From the NCBI GenBank assembly GCA_902785065.1, contig CACZXH010000026.1:1-64000 (forward strand): a DNA stretch of 64,000 bases, read 5' to 3'. Below, piece by piece: positions 18,787-28,025 of this stretch; positions within the stretch are counted from its first letter, which is position 1; each line of letters opens with the position of its first letter. The DNA comes from an uncultured Bacteroidia bacterium. GTDB taxonomy: Bacteria; Bacteroidota; Bacteroidia; Bacteroidales; UBA932. The notes beneath the pieces were generated by a model, which saw nothing but the letters and a program-made list of their open reading frames with translations, did no database searches and was not told where the DNA came from. The position numbers were made by a program, and so were the translations under genes.

Positions 18787-19341
18787 ATGAAAAAGAAATT
18801 CAGATGCCTCGTGTGCGGATACGTTTACGAAGGCGAGAACCCGCCCGCAGAGTGCCCTGTCTGCCACGCGAAGGCCGAAAAGTTCGTCGAAATCAAGGAA
18901 GAAGCCGGCAAGCCCATGTGGGCCTGCGAGCACGAGCTCGGCGTCGCCAAAGGCTGCGACCCGGAGGTCTGGGCCGGTCTGCAGGACCACTTCAACGGTG
19001 AATGCTCCGAAGTGGGCATGTACCTCGCGATGAGCCGCCAGGCGGAGCGCGAGGGCTACCCGGAGGTAGCCGACGCTTTCAAGCGCTATGCCTTCGAGGA
19101 GGCCGACCACGCCGCCCGCATCGCCGAACTCCTCGGTGAAGTCGTCTGGGACACCAAAACGAACCTCAAGAAGCGCTATGAGGCCGAAGCGGGCGCCTGC
19201 GAAGGCAAGCTCGCCATCGCTACCCGCGCGAAGCAGCTCGGCTACGACGCCATCCACGACACGATCCACGAGATGGCCAAGGATGAAGCCCGCCACGGCG
19301 CCGGCTTCCTGGGCCTTTACAACCGTTTCTTCAAGAAATAA
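18787..19341 (+). CDS. Reverse rubrerythrin, N-terminal rubredoxin plus diiron domain
   Basis: Reduces hydrogen peroxide with electrons from NADH-linked reductases and so protects an anaerobe during oxygen exposure. The 184-residue protein has the rubredoxin domain first (CLVC and CPVC, the four-Cys iron site at ~7-25) and the four-helix ferritin-like domain after it. That order is the reverse of classical rubrerythrin. The diiron ligands appear in [42 protein letters not shown] and [12 protein letters not shown]. It is a single-gene unit with its own promoter and terminator. Confidence 0.93.
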   Translation: MKKKFRCLVCGYVYEGENPPAECPVCHAKAEKFVEIKEEAGKPMWACEHELGVAKGCDPEVWAGLQDHFNGECSEVGMYLAMSRQAEREGYPEVADAFKRYAFEEADHAARIAELLGEVVWDTKTNLKKRYEAEAGACEGKLAIATRAKQLGYDAIHDTIHEMAKDEARHGAGFLGLYNRFFKK

Positions 19342-19362
19342 GCGCGGTTGGCACAACGCCAA

Positions 19363-19395
19363 GAGGGTGACCTTTCCGGTCACCCTCTTTTCTTT
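19363..19395 (+). terminator. Intrinsic terminator after the rubrerythrin gene
   Basis: GAGGGTGACC (19363-19372) and GGTCACCCTC (19378-19387) form a perfect 10-base stem with a 5-base loop, followed by TTTTCTTTT-like sequence. Confidence 0.9.
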
Positions 19396-19410
19396 TCCGC
19401 GGAATAATCG

Positions 19411-19418
19411 TATCTTTG
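19411..19418 (+). promoter_or_regulatory. -7 box of the GH3 operon (TATCTTTG)
   Basis: Exact TAnnTTTG match 25 bases before the ATG at 19444. Confidence 0.6.
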
Positions 19419-19443
19419 AGACTGTCAAAGACTTGGACCGCTT

Positions 19444-22400
19444 ATGAACTGTATCCGAACGCTTTTCCTGACCGGAGCGCTGGCGCTGGCCGCCGCCGCT
19501 TCGGCGCTGGCCCAGGACAGCCAGCTCCCCATTTATCTCAACACGGCCTACTCTTTCGAGGAGCGCGCGACGGACCTGGTGTCCCGTCTCACGCTCGAAG
19601 AGAAGCAGAGCCTGCTGGGCAACAACATGGCCGCCGTGCCCCGGCTGGGCCTGAAGAACTACAATGTCTGGAGTGAGGCACTGCACGGCGTGCTCTCCGG
19701 CGCGAACCCTTCCGTGGGCATCCTCGGCCCGTCATCCTTCCCCAACAGCGTGGCCATCGGATCCAGCTGGGATCCGGCCGTGGCGGAGCGCATGGCGTCG
19801 GCCATCGCCGACGAAGCGCGCGCCATCTACGCCACCGGGACGAAGGGCCTCACCTTCTGGTCGCCCGTCGTGGAGCCTGTCCGCGACCCCCGCTGGGGCC
19901 GCACCGGCGAGTCCTACGGCGAGGATCCGTTCCTCGCCGCGGAGATCGCCCGCGGCTTCGTCCGCGGCCTCATGGGCTCCGATCCCAAATACCTGAAGGC
20001 CGTTCCTACGGCCAAGCATTATTTCGCGAACAACAGCGAATTCGACCGCCATGTCTCCAGTTCCAACATGGACAGCCGCGACATGCGCGAGTTCTACCTC
20101 TATCCTTACAAGCGTCTGATCGAGGATGAGAAACTGCCTTCCATCATGTCCTCGTACAACGCCGTGAACCACGTCCCTACCTCCGCCAGTGCCTTCTATC
20201 TGGACACCCTGGCCCGCCGGACCTACGGCATGAAGGGCTACGTGACCGGCGACTGCGCCGCCATCCAGGATATCTATGACGGACACTACTACGCAGAGAC
20301 CCGGGAACTCGCGACGGCGTACGGCCTTGCGGCCGGTGTGGACTCCGACTGCGGCAGTATCTACCAGCGCTTCGCCATCAGCGCCTACGAGCAGGGCATC
20401 CTGCCGATGGCCCTGATCGACCGCGCCCTCATCAACATGTTCACCATCCGGATGCGCACCGGCGAGTTCGATCCCGACCAGATGGTCGACCAGATGGTCC
20501 CCTACTCGAAGTTCGAGCCTTCCCGCGTAAGTTCGGCGGCGAACCGCGCCCTGGCGGCCGAACTGGCCGTGAAGACGCCGGTCCTCCTGAAGAACGAGGG
20601 CAAGGCCCTCCCGCTGGACCCGAAGACGCTGAAGAGCATCGCCCTCATCGGCCCGCAGGCCGACGACGTGGAACTGGGACCTTATTCCGGCCGTCCGGAG
20701 GCGTCTGCGATGATTTCTCCTTACGCCGGCATCCAGGCCTGGCTGAAAGCCAAGGGCTACGACGTCGACGTGCGCCTGGCCGTGGGCGGCGACATCAAGA
20801 GCAAGAGCAACCTCCTGTATATCGCCTACTTCGAGATCGAGAAGACCGATGGCTCCAGCACCCGCTACGACGCCACCAAGTATACCGCTTCCGCCGACGG
20901 CATCACCGTCGGCTCCGGCATGGGCGAGGAGGAGCAGGTCCGTTCCATCGACGACGGCTCCTGGACCGCCTACGAGAACGTGGACATCACCAACATTGAG
21001 AACATCACCGTCGGCCTGAACATACCGACCGAGGGCGGCATCGTGGAAATCCGCGTGGGCGGCCCGGACGGCAACCTGATCGGCCGCATCGAGGCGACGA
21101 AGGCTTCCGGCGCCCGGGTGGGCGGTGTCTATGGCGCCAGCATGCCCATGAAGACCAACGCCCTGAAACTCGGCTACAACGGCCCGCAGACCGTCTACCT
21201 CGTGTACAAGGCTCCGCAGGACGCGCCGATCGACGAGGCGACGCTCCAGACAGCCAGGGAGGCTGACGTGGCCGTGGTGTTCGTCGGCACCGACGAGAAC
21301 ACGGCGACTGAAGAGGCCGACCGGCTGACCCTCCTCCTGCCCGGCAACCAGCTCAAACTCATCCAGGCCGTGGCAGCCGTCAATCCGCGCACGATCGTGG
21401 TCATGCAGACGCTGGGCTGCGTGGAAGTGGAAGATTTCCGCCACCTTCCGAGCATCGGCGGCATCCTCTGGACGGGCTATAACGGCCAGGCCCAGGGCGA
21501 AGCCATCCCGCGCCTGCTCTTCGGCGAGGTCTCCCCGGGCGGCAAGCTGAACGCCACCTGGTTCAAGACCGTGAAGGACCTGCCGGCCATTACCGACTAC
21601 AACCTCCGCCGCAGCTCCGGCAACCAGGGCCGTACCCTGTGGTACTTCGACCGGGAAGTCTCCTATCCGTTCGGCTATGGCCTGAGCTATACGACCTTCG
21701 CATACAGCAACTTCCGTATCAGCAAGAACGCCATCACCCCGAACGACAAGGTAACCTTGAGCGTGGATGTCACCAATACCGGTGACTGCAGCGCTGACGA
21801 GGTGGTCCAGATCTACGTCCGTACCCCGGACAGCCCGGCCGCGCTGGAGCGTCCGGCGAAACGCCTCAAGGGTTTCCAGCGGGTGACGATCCCGCGCGGC
21901 CAGACCCGTACCGTCCGCATCGACGTCGACTGCGCGGACCTCTGGTTCTGGGATATGAAGGCCGACCGGATGACCTACGACCCGGGCCGTTACGTGTTCG
22001 AGTTCGGCTCCTCCTCGCAAGACATCCGCGGCAGCGTGACCGCGACGATGTCCGGCAAGCTGAATCGCCGCCTCAAGACCGTCTGGGCCAGCTGCGATGC
22101 CTCCGTCCTCCGCATCGGGGATACGGCGCAGGCCTCCTTCTCCGCCTGTATGAACGACGACAGCTTCTATGAGGGCGCCAAGTGCGTCTGGACGAGCAAC
22201 AACCCGGCCGTCGCCACCGTCGCCCCGGACGGCACGGTGAAGGCCGTATCGATGGGCGTCGCCACCGTCACTTGCGCCGTCACCATCGACGGGTACACCA
22301 AGGAGGACACCTTCGCCGTGAAGGTGATGCCGGATCTCGGGCTCGCAAGCCTGAAGGTCGGCGGCAAGAACGTCAAGCTCGGTGACGCCGCCTCCCTGAG

Positions 22401-23250
22401 CTACCTGCTCAAGCCCGGCAAGGCCCCGAAGGTGGAGGCCGTGGCGGCCGATCCGGCCATCGACGTGACCGTCAAGCAGGCGGACGCCGTGCCCGGCACC
22501 GCCGTGGTGACCCTGCACGACGGCCTGACCGGCGACAGCCGCCTGGTGACCGTGAACTTCGGCGCGAAGGGCGTCTCCGACACCTTCCGCAAGGGGGCAT
22601 TGAACAAGGCCTGGCGCTGGGTCCGCGAGGATCCCGCCGCCTGGACCCTTTCCACCGCGGACGGCCTCGTGCTTACCGCCGGCAAGGGCGACATCGCCCT
22701 GGGAAGCAACTCCGCCAGCAACATCCTGCTTCAGAGCGCCAATTCCGATTGGACGGCGGAAGCCAAGATGAAAGGCGTCCCGGCCCCGCCGGCCCAGAAC
22801 GCGGGCATCGTGGCCTACCAGTGCGACGACAACTTCGTGAAATTCGTCCGCTCAGCCACCTTCAACTTCCGCCGCCCGGCCGAGCCCGGTGCCGCGCCTT
22901 CCCCGGGCCAGTTGCAGCTCCTGGTGGAAGAGAACGGCCAGCAGAAGAGCGTCGTGAACCTGCCTCTGGACGGCATCGCGGGCGTCAATGACGTCCTCTG
23001 GCTGCGCCTGGACAAGCAGGGTGACTGCTACACCGCCTGGTACTCCGTGGACGGCAAGAAATTCGAGAAAATGGGCACGGCCCAGGCCGTCCTGAAGGAC
23101 GTGCAGGTGGGCGTGATCGCCTGCGAGGGCGAGATGCCGATGATGGGACGCGGCGGTGGCGGCCGCCGGGGCGCCATGCCCATGCCGCAGGCCGTACCGC
23201 TCCAGGTCTCCTTCTCCGACTTCAAACTGGTCAGCCGCGGTCTGAAGTAA
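19444..23250 (+). CDS. Multidomain glycoside hydrolase family 3, probable beta-xylosidase or beta-glucosidase
   Basis: Exported enzyme that removes terminal beta-linked sugars from plant glycans. The signal peptide ends near ALAQ. The GH3 barrel (~30-400) shows DPRWGRTGESYGEDPFLAAE, the KHYFANNSE motif and YVTGDCAAI, whose Asp is the expected nucleophile. A CBM6-like or similar beta-sandwich appears inserted at ~460-590 within the second GH3 domain, which resumes with VAVVFVGTDENTATEEADR. A fibronectin III-like domain follows (~755-870). Two unusual additions come last: a BIG2-like bacterial Ig domain (~883-962, AVATVAPDGTVKAVSMGVATVT) and a C-terminal concanavalin-like domain (~1045-1264) of the kind found at the end of GH43 xylosidases. 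At 1268 residues it is much longer than the usual ~750-860. The next gene overlaps it as TAATG. Confidence 0.9.
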   Translation: MNCIRTLFLTGALALAAAASALAQDSQLPIYLNTAYSFEERATDLVSRLTLEEKQSLLGNNMAAVPRLGLKNYNVWSEALHGVLSGANPSVGILGPSSFPNSVAIGSSWDPAVAERMASAIADEARAIYATGTKGLTFWSPVVEPVRDPRWGRTGESYGEDPFLAAEIARGFVRGLMGSDPKYLKAVPTAKHYFANNSEFDRHVSSSNMDSRDMREFYLYPYKRLIEDEKLPSIMSSYNAVNHVPTSASAFYLDTLARRTYGMKGYVTGDCAAIQDIYDGHYYAETRELATAYGLAAGVDSDCGSIYQRFAISAYEQGILPMALIDRALINMFTIRMRTGEFDPDQMVDQMVPYSKFEPSRVSSAANRALAAELAVKTPVLLKNEGKALPLDPKTLKSIALIGPQADDVELGPYSGRPEASAMISPYAGIQAWLKAKGYDVDVRLAVGGDIKSKSNLLYIAYFEIEKTDGSSTRYDATKYTASADGITVGSGMGEEEQVRSIDDGSWTAYENVDITNIENITVGLNIPTEGGIVEIRVGGPDGNLIGRIEATKASGARVGGVYGASMPMKTNALKLGYNGPQTVYLVYKAPQDAPIDEATLQTAREADVAVVFVGTDENTATEEADRLTLLLPGNQLKLIQAVAAVNPRTIVVMQTLGCVEVEDFRHLPSIGGILWTGYNGQAQGEAIPRLLFGEVSPGGKLNATWFKTVKDLPAITDYNLRRSSGNQGRTLWYFDREVSYPFGYGLSYTTFAYSNFRISKNAITPNDKVTLSVDVTNTGDCSADEVVQIYVRTPDSPAALERPAKRLKGFQRVTIPRGQTRTVRIDVDCADLWFWDMKADRMTYDPGRYVFEFGSSSQDIRGSVTATMSGKLNRRLKTVWASCDASVLRIGDTAQASFSACMNDDSFYEGAKCVWTSNNPAVATVAPDGTVKAVSMGVATVTCAVTIDGYTKEDTFAVKVMPDLGLASLKVGGKNVKLGDAASLSYLLKPGKAPKVEAVAADPAIDVTVKQADAVPGTAVVTLHDGLTGDSRLVTVNFGAKGVSDTFRKGALNKAWRWVREDPAAWTLSTADGLVLTAGKGDIALGSNSASNILLQSANSDWTAEAKMKGVPAPPAQNAGIVAYQCDDNFVKFVRSATFNFRRPAEPGAAPSPGQLQLLVEENGQQKSVVNLPLDGIAGVNDVLWLRLDKQGDCYTAWYSVDGKKFEKMGTAQAVLKDVQVGVIACEGEMPMMGRGGGGRRGAMPMPQAVPLQVSFSDFKLVSRGLK

Positions 23251-24047
23251 TGCCGGCGCGGCTCTTCATCCTGACGCTTCTCCTGTCCGCAGGCTGCCTG
23301 ACGGCCTACGGACAGGATTTGCGTACGGGAGTCCCGACGGATGGCGGTGGCTTCCTCGTCGCCGGGGACTACCTCGCCTGGCTGGATGCGGAAGGAAATG
23401 TCCTGCGCAAACGCCCGCTGAGCCGTCCCGTGACGGCCTTGGCCGTCTGCAGCGACCGACTGTACGCCCTCGAAGCCGGCGGACTGGAACTGACCATGTT
23501 GGATGCGGACGGCGCCGTCGTGTCCCGCGACAAACTGCCTGTGAAAGGCCGTCTCCGTGCCCTGGCAGCCGACAGGAACACGCTGTGGGCCGTCACGGAT
23601 GCCGGCGAAATCGTGCACCGGGTCGGTGACGCCGCGTGGAACGTCTTTGATTTCAATGCCCAGTACACAGGCTATTATCCGTCGATGGATTTCCGCGCGG
23701 TGGCGGCCGGCGGCGGCAGTGTGATGGTCGCAGGCATCGGCCCGGACGGCGCCCCCGCCGCCTTCACCTCCGCCCGCGGAACCGTCTGGAGCGAACGGCT
23801 GCTGGACTACACGGAGCAGGGGCTGCCCTGCACTTTCAAAGGAACCGTTACAGCGTTGAGTTATGACGATGCGCAGGACCGGTTCTACCTGCTGGGCAGC
23901 GGCGGTGCGCAACTCGCCCTGCCGGGCTGCTCGCACTGCAACAGCCTCACCCACTACCCGGCGGAGACGCTCTTCGCCCGTATCGCGGGGAGCACAAAAA
24001 ACCTGCTCCTCGGCAGCGATGGATTCCAGCGCGTCGAGGAGCGGTAG
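23250..24047 (+). CDS. Small secreted propeller-like protein of unknown function
   Basis: A 265-residue exported protein whose ATG shares a base with the GH3 stop (TAATG), so translation is probably coupled. The N-terminus MPARLFILTLLLSAGCLTAYGQ has both a lipobox (LSAGC) and a possible signal-peptidase I site (AYGQ), so it is either a lipoprotein or periplasmic. The body has repeated short blade-like units, each about 40-45 residues (GDYLAWLDAEGNVLRKR, DRLYALEAGGLELTMLDADG, NTLWAVTDAGEIVHRVGD), suggesting a small beta-propeller. I do not recognise a named family. The context suggests a helper of the GH3 enzyme. It meets the convergent aldo/keto reductase gene stop to stop, with no spacer. 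Confidence 0.6.
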   Translation: MPARLFILTLLLSAGCLTAYGQDLRTGVPTDGGGFLVAGDYLAWLDAEGNVLRKRPLSRPVTALAVCSDRLYALEAGGLELTMLDADGAVVSRDKLPVKGRLRALAADRNTLWAVTDAGEIVHRVGDAAWNVFDFNAQYTGYYPSMDFRAVAAGGGSVMVAGIGPDGAPAAFTSARGTVWSERLLDYTEQGLPCTFKGTVTALSYDDAQDRFYLLGSGGAQLALPGCSHCNSLTHYPAETLFARIAGSTKNLLLGSDGFQRVEER

Positions 24048-25433
24048 CTAGATCTTCGCGGCCAGTTCGCGGATCCGCTGCATGTGCTGCGGAATGCTGA
24101 TGTGCTGCGGGCATTTGCGCAGGCAGGCGTTGCAGCCGATGCAGGCATCGGCGCGGACGCCTTCTTCCTGCGCCTGGTACGCCTTCAGGAACGCCTTGCG
24201 CTTCTCGATGACATTCTTGTCGCCGATATCCGGGGACAGGAGCGCGTCGCTGGCGCTGTTGAAGATCTTGAAGTTGCCGGGAATGTCCACGCCGGCCGGG
24301 CAGGGCATGCAGTAGGCGCAGGCGGTGCACGGGATCTGGCCCTTGGACTTGAGCAGGTCCGCGACCGTGAGCATGAAGTCGTGCTCCTGCTGGTCGAAGG
24401 GTTTGAAACCCGTGAACAGGGAGACGTTCTCCTTGAGCTGTTCCATGTTGGACATGCCGCTGAGGGTGACCATTACGCCGGGCAGCGAGCCCACGAACGT
24501 AAGGGCGTTCGCAGCGGGGGTGAGGTCGGGATGGCGCTCTTTCAGCACGGCGGCGATGTTGCCGTCCACGTTCGCGAGCTGCCCGCCCTTGACCGGTTCC
24601 ATGACCAGGGCCGGGATGCCCTTGCTTTCCAGGTATTTGTACAGGTACTCAGCGCTGGTCGTGCCGGAAGAGCCGCCCCAGCCGCGGGACATTTCCTTCC
24701 AGTCGACATAATTGAGCTGGATCTGCACGAAATCCCAGTCATAAAGGTCCACCAGGCCGGGAAGGTCGTCATTGGTTCCGTGGAAAGAGAAGCCGATGTG
24801 GCGGATCCGGCCCTTCGCCTTCTGTTCCAGGAGCCAGTCGAACAGGCCATTGTTCTTGAACCGGGACTCGAAGCCTCTCATATTCTGCAGGTTGTGCAGC
24901 AGGAGGAAGTCGATGTAGTCCACATGGAGGTTCTTCAGGGAGGTCTCGAACATCTGCTGGCCCGCTTCGAGCGTGGCACGGCCGTTCATGTTGGAGATCT
25001 TGGTCGCGATCTTGAAGGATTCACGCGGGTGGCGGGCCAGGGCCTTGCCGGTCACCTTCTCGGACTCGCCGTAGGCCGGCGCGGTGTCGAAATAGTTCAC
25101 GCCGTGGGCGATGGCGTAGTCCACCATCGCGTTGACGGCTTCCTGGTCCAGGGGCGCGTTGCGGCCGAAGCCGCCGCCACCGCCGCCCAGCGTGGGCAGG
25201 CGCATGCATCCGAGGCCGAGCATACCCAGGGTCTCCCCCATCTTGCTCCAGGTCCTCGTGTCGATCTTGGTGCCGGCCGGCGCCTCTTTCCAGGGTCCGG
25301 GCAGGCCGGCGGGGGCGCCGGGGCGGTTGGCCGCCCGCGCGGCATCACACAGCATCGGGCCGCAGAAAGCGAGTCCCATTCCGGCGAGGAACATGCCCCG
25401 CAGGGCCTCGCGACGGGTCATCTTGTCATCCAT
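24048..25433 (-). CDS. Tat-exported aldo/keto reductase with two C-terminal 4Fe-4S clusters
   Basis: Periplasmic oxidoreductase of the aldo/keto reductase superfamily, 461 residues. The N-terminus carries a twin-arginine motif (MTRREALRGMFLAGMGLAF), implying export in folded form with cofactors. The barrel includes NYFDTAPAYGESE (catalytic Asp and Tyr), YIDFLLLHNLQN and GFSFHG, and the NADPH-site-like VTLSGMSN. The tail holds two ferredoxin-type clusters, CTACAYCMPCP and CIGCNACLRKCP. The same architecture occurs in many anaerobe aldo/keto reductases of unknown substrate. It is the last gene of the operon that begins with sppA; the start could also be the Met at 25421. Confidence 0.88.
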   Translation of the reverse strand: MDDKMTRREALRGMFLAGMGLAFCGPMLCDAARAANRPGAPAGLPGPWKEAPAGTKIDTRTWSKMGETLGMLGLGCMRLPTLGGGGGGFGRNAPLDQEAVNAMVDYAIAHGVNYFDTAPAYGESEKVTGKALARHPRESFKIATKISNMNGRATLEAGQQMFETSLKNLHVDYIDFLLLHNLQNMRGFESRFKNNGLFDWLLEQKAKGRIRHIGFSFHGTNDDLPGLVDLYDWDFVQIQLNYVDWKEMSRGWGGSSGTTSAEYLYKYLESKGIPALVMEPVKGGQLANVDGNIAAVLKERHPDLTPAANALTFVGSLPGVMVTLSGMSNMEQLKENVSLFTGFKPFDQQEHDFMLTVADLLKSKGQIPCTACAYCMPCPAGVDIPGNFKIFNSASDALLSPDIGDKNVIEKRKAFLKAYQAQEEGVRADACIGCNACLRKCPQHISIPQHMQRIRELAAKI

Positions 25434-25445
25434 AGTTATCTCGTT

Positions 25446-26723
25446 TTATCGTGTTATTGCCGGGTGTCCTTCCCAGAAGCGCTTGACATCGGACCAATGG
25501 TAGTAAGGAGCGACGTCCGTCTTGATCGGGATGGAAGTTTCATTTTCGTTCAAGAGGAATTTCACCAAGACATCATCGGAGCCCGGCTTCCGGTAGAACA
25601 CCATCTGGATGTTCCCCGCCATCGGGACGATCTTGTCGATGGAAATGGACTTGTACAGGTCCTTCGTGTCAGGCTTGCCGCCCAGCGTTTCCTTCAGGCC
25701 GATCAGATAGGCCAGCGGAAGGACGGAACTGTCGTGGCTGAAGCGGAGCGTCAGCGCGGGCTTGCCTTCGCGGATCACACGGTCCGCGATGCTCTCGATG
25801 CTGTCGCGCACCGCCTTCTTCTGCAGGTACATGGGCGTAGAGCCCGGAATGAGGCCTGTCTGGCGGAGCCAGCCGGCGCTGGCGCCCGTAAAGATCCGGA
25901 ACAGTTCCTCCTTCGTGAAGATGTCCGTCATGGAAAGCCCCAGTTCCGGCACGTTCTGAAAATCCTGCGCCACGTTGTAGAGGCTCTTCATCAGGTCGGG
26001 ACCGTCCACGAACGCCTCCACCTTCCGGACATCCTTGAACAGGACCTTCATCAGGCGTTCAGGCTTGCTGTAGGCATCGTCCCGGTAGGCGCTGAACTTC
26101 TTGTGGATGGCTTCCGCCTCCTCCGTGACCTCCGGCTTCACGCGGCTGTCGGACACCACGAACGGCATGTCGTGCTCACTCGCGTCCATCCGGATGTCCA
26201 GGTCCGGATTCAACCCCTGGAGTTCCCAACAGAAATTGAACATACTGATCATCACGCGCCGGGAAGTCGATGCCCGGGCGTCGACCTGAAGGGGCTGCGA
26301 GAGCAGCTCCGGAAAACGGTCGTACATCCGGTGGGCGATCTCCCGGTGCTGGCGGCCGCCGAGGGCGGTCAGGTCGCCGTCACGGTTGTACGCATCGGCA
26401 TAGCCGGCCTTGAGCTTCGCGAGCACTTCCTCGCCCTTGGGCGTGAGGAGGCCCAGCTTCGCGGCGCTGTCCATCGGCGTGATGGCCTGGACATAGTACT
26501 TGTTGCTGGTCATGTACCGCGACCCGTGGCGGCCGTAGTGGCTGATATAGAAGGGCTCGTACCCCGCCGGGGCCGGTGTCAGGGCCTTCTGGACAGGGCC
26601 GGGATAAGCGAAATAGGTGGAACCGGTCCGGTTCAGGTCCGCGTACATCTCCCGCTTGGAAGTCTGGGCGGCTGCTCCCACGGTCAAGAGAAGGAGCAGG
26701 GTGAGGGTGAGTTTAGTCTTCAT
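25446..26723 (-). CDS. Histidine acid phosphatase, MINPP/phytase-like (copy 2)
   Basis: Exported phosphatase of histidine phosphatase clade 2, likely removing phosphate from inositol phosphates (phytate) or other phosphomonoesters. A signal peptide ending VGAAAQ is followed by YISHYGRHGSRYMTS, the RHGxR nucleophile motif (~60). DASEHDMPFV sits mid-protein, and FSHDSSVLPL carries the HD proton-donor pair near residue 325. At 425 residues it is of family length. It is a clear paralogue of the gene just upstream, sharing PAPAGYEPFYISHYGRHG, DASEHDM, MAGNIQMVF and KFLLNENETSIP. Its ATG lies inside the last codons of that gene (11-base overlap). Substrate is inferred from the family only. Confidence 0.85.
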   Translation of the reverse strand: MKTKLTLTLLLLLTVGAAAQTSKREMYADLNRTGSTYFAYPGPVQKALTPAPAGYEPFYISHYGRHGSRYMTSNKYYVQAITPMDSAAKLGLLTPKGEEVLAKLKAGYADAYNRDGDLTALGGRQHREIAHRMYDRFPELLSQPLQVDARASTSRRVMISMFNFCWELQGLNPDLDIRMDASEHDMPFVVSDSRVKPEVTEEAEAIHKKFSAYRDDAYSKPERLMKVLFKDVRKVEAFVDGPDLMKSLYNVAQDFQNVPELGLSMTDIFTKEELFRIFTGASAGWLRQTGLIPGSTPMYLQKKAVRDSIESIADRVIREGKPALTLRFSHDSSVLPLAYLIGLKETLGGKPDTKDLYKSISIDKIVPMAGNIQMVFYRKPGSDDVLVKFLLNENETSIPIKTDVAPYYHWSDVKRFWEGHPAITR

Positions 26724-28020
26724 CGTCGGGTGTCTCCTTGTAAACCAGGTGGGCGGCCTCGATCATGTTCCGGTAGTACGGTTCCACGTCGGACCAGTGA
26801 TAGTAGGGATAGCAGTCGGTGGCGACCGGGATGGACGTCTCGTTCTCGTTCATCAGGAACTTCACGAGGATGTCGTCCGAGCCGGCCTTGCGGAAGAACA
26901 CCAGCTGGATGTTCGCCGCCATCGGGATAAGGCGGAAGATGGAGAAGTGGTTGTGCAGGTCCTCCATGTCGTCCGTCGCGTGGATGGCCTCCTGGAAGCC
27001 CAGGATGAAGGAGAACGGCAGTACGACGCTGTCGTGGCCGAAGCGGAGGCGGAGGCCGCTGCCTCCGGAGGCGATCATCTTGTCGGCATCGTCCAGGAAG
27101 TTCTGCAGCAGCGGATAAATGCGCCAGTAGGCGGTCCGGGCGCCGGGCATCAGGCCCTCCCAGAGGCACCAGCTGGCGTTATAGACCCGGAAACCGTCGA
27201 TCATGCCCTCCTCCCCGAACAGGTCGTCGAAACGCAGGTTCAGTTCGGGCACGCAGTACATGTCGGAAGCGACGTTGTACAGGTCGTCGGCAAAGGTGTA
27301 TGGGTCGATGAAGGTCTTCGCCCGCTCCGGATCCTTGAAAATCGCGGCCATCTGTTTCTCTCCGCTCAGGAGCTGCTGCTTGAACTGCTTGAGCTTCCGG
27401 TACAGGGCGTCGTCCGTTTCGCTCTCGGGGACCACGATGCGCTTGTCGGCCGTAATGTAATGCATGTCGTGCTCGCTCGCGTCCATGGAGATGTCCAGCG
27501 AAGGATTCAGCGACTTGAGCTCCAGGCAGAAGTTCGCCATGCTGAGCATGACGCGCCGGGAGGTGGAGGAATTCGCCTCCACGAACAGCGGTTTCGTCAG
27601 CAGCGTGGGATAGTTGTCGTACATCCGCCGGGCGATGGCCTTGTGCTGCCGGGCGCCGAGCGTCGTGAGCTCGCCGGCGCGGCCTTCCGCGTCGGCCGCC
27701 GCAATCTTGATGCGGCGGCGGACATCCTTTCCGTAGTCCGTCAGGAGGTCCAGCGTCCGGGCCGTGTCCAGCTGCTGGCGCAACCGGCGGTACGTCTTGT
27801 CGCTGGTCATGTACCGAGCGCCATGACGTCCGTAATGGCTGATGTAGAAAGGCTCATACCCCGCCGGCGCCGGGGTCAGGTGGCCGGTGGGGATGGGATA
27901 GTTGGCATAGTTGCCAGCCGTGAGCTCCATGTGGGAGAGGAGCTCCTCACGGGAGGTCTGTGCGCCCGCCGTCCATCCCAGGACAAGCAGGCCCAGCCAG
28001 GCGAGTCCGAATCGTTTCAT
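26713..28020 (-). CDS. Histidine acid phosphatase, MINPP/phytase-like (copy 1)
   Basis: Tandem partner of the next gene and same family: signal peptide to AGAQ, then YISHYGRHGARYMTSD with the catalytic His, DASEHDMHYI, and RFGHDSVVLPF with the HD pair. At 435 residues it has a few more acidic residues at the C-terminus (TPDDED) than its paralogue. The two are clearly alike but well diverged outside the motifs, so the duplication is old or the copies have specialised, perhaps for different phosphate positions or chain lengths. It begins 5 bases after the hslR gene ends, inside the same operon. Confidence 0.85.
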   Translation of the reverse strand: MKRFGLAWLGLLVLGWTAGAQTSREELLSHMELTAGNYANYPIPTGHLTPAPAGYEPFYISHYGRHGARYMTSDKTYRRLRQQLDTARTLDLLTDYGKDVRRRIKIAAADAEGRAGELTTLGARQHKAIARRMYDNYPTLLTKPLFVEANSSTSRRVMLSMANFCLELKSLNPSLDISMDASEHDMHYITADKRIVVPESETDDALYRKLKQFKQQLLSGEKQMAAIFKDPERAKTFIDPYTFADDLYNVASDMYCVPELNLRFDDLFGEEGMIDGFRVYNASWCLWEGLMPGARTAYWRIYPLLQNFLDDADKMIASGGSGLRLRFGHDSVVLPFSFILGFQEAIHATDDMEDLHNHFSIFRLIPMAANIQLVFFRKAGSDDILVKFLMNENETSIPVATDCYPYYHWSDVEPYYRNMIEAAHLVYKETPDDED

Positions 28021-28025
28021 ATACG

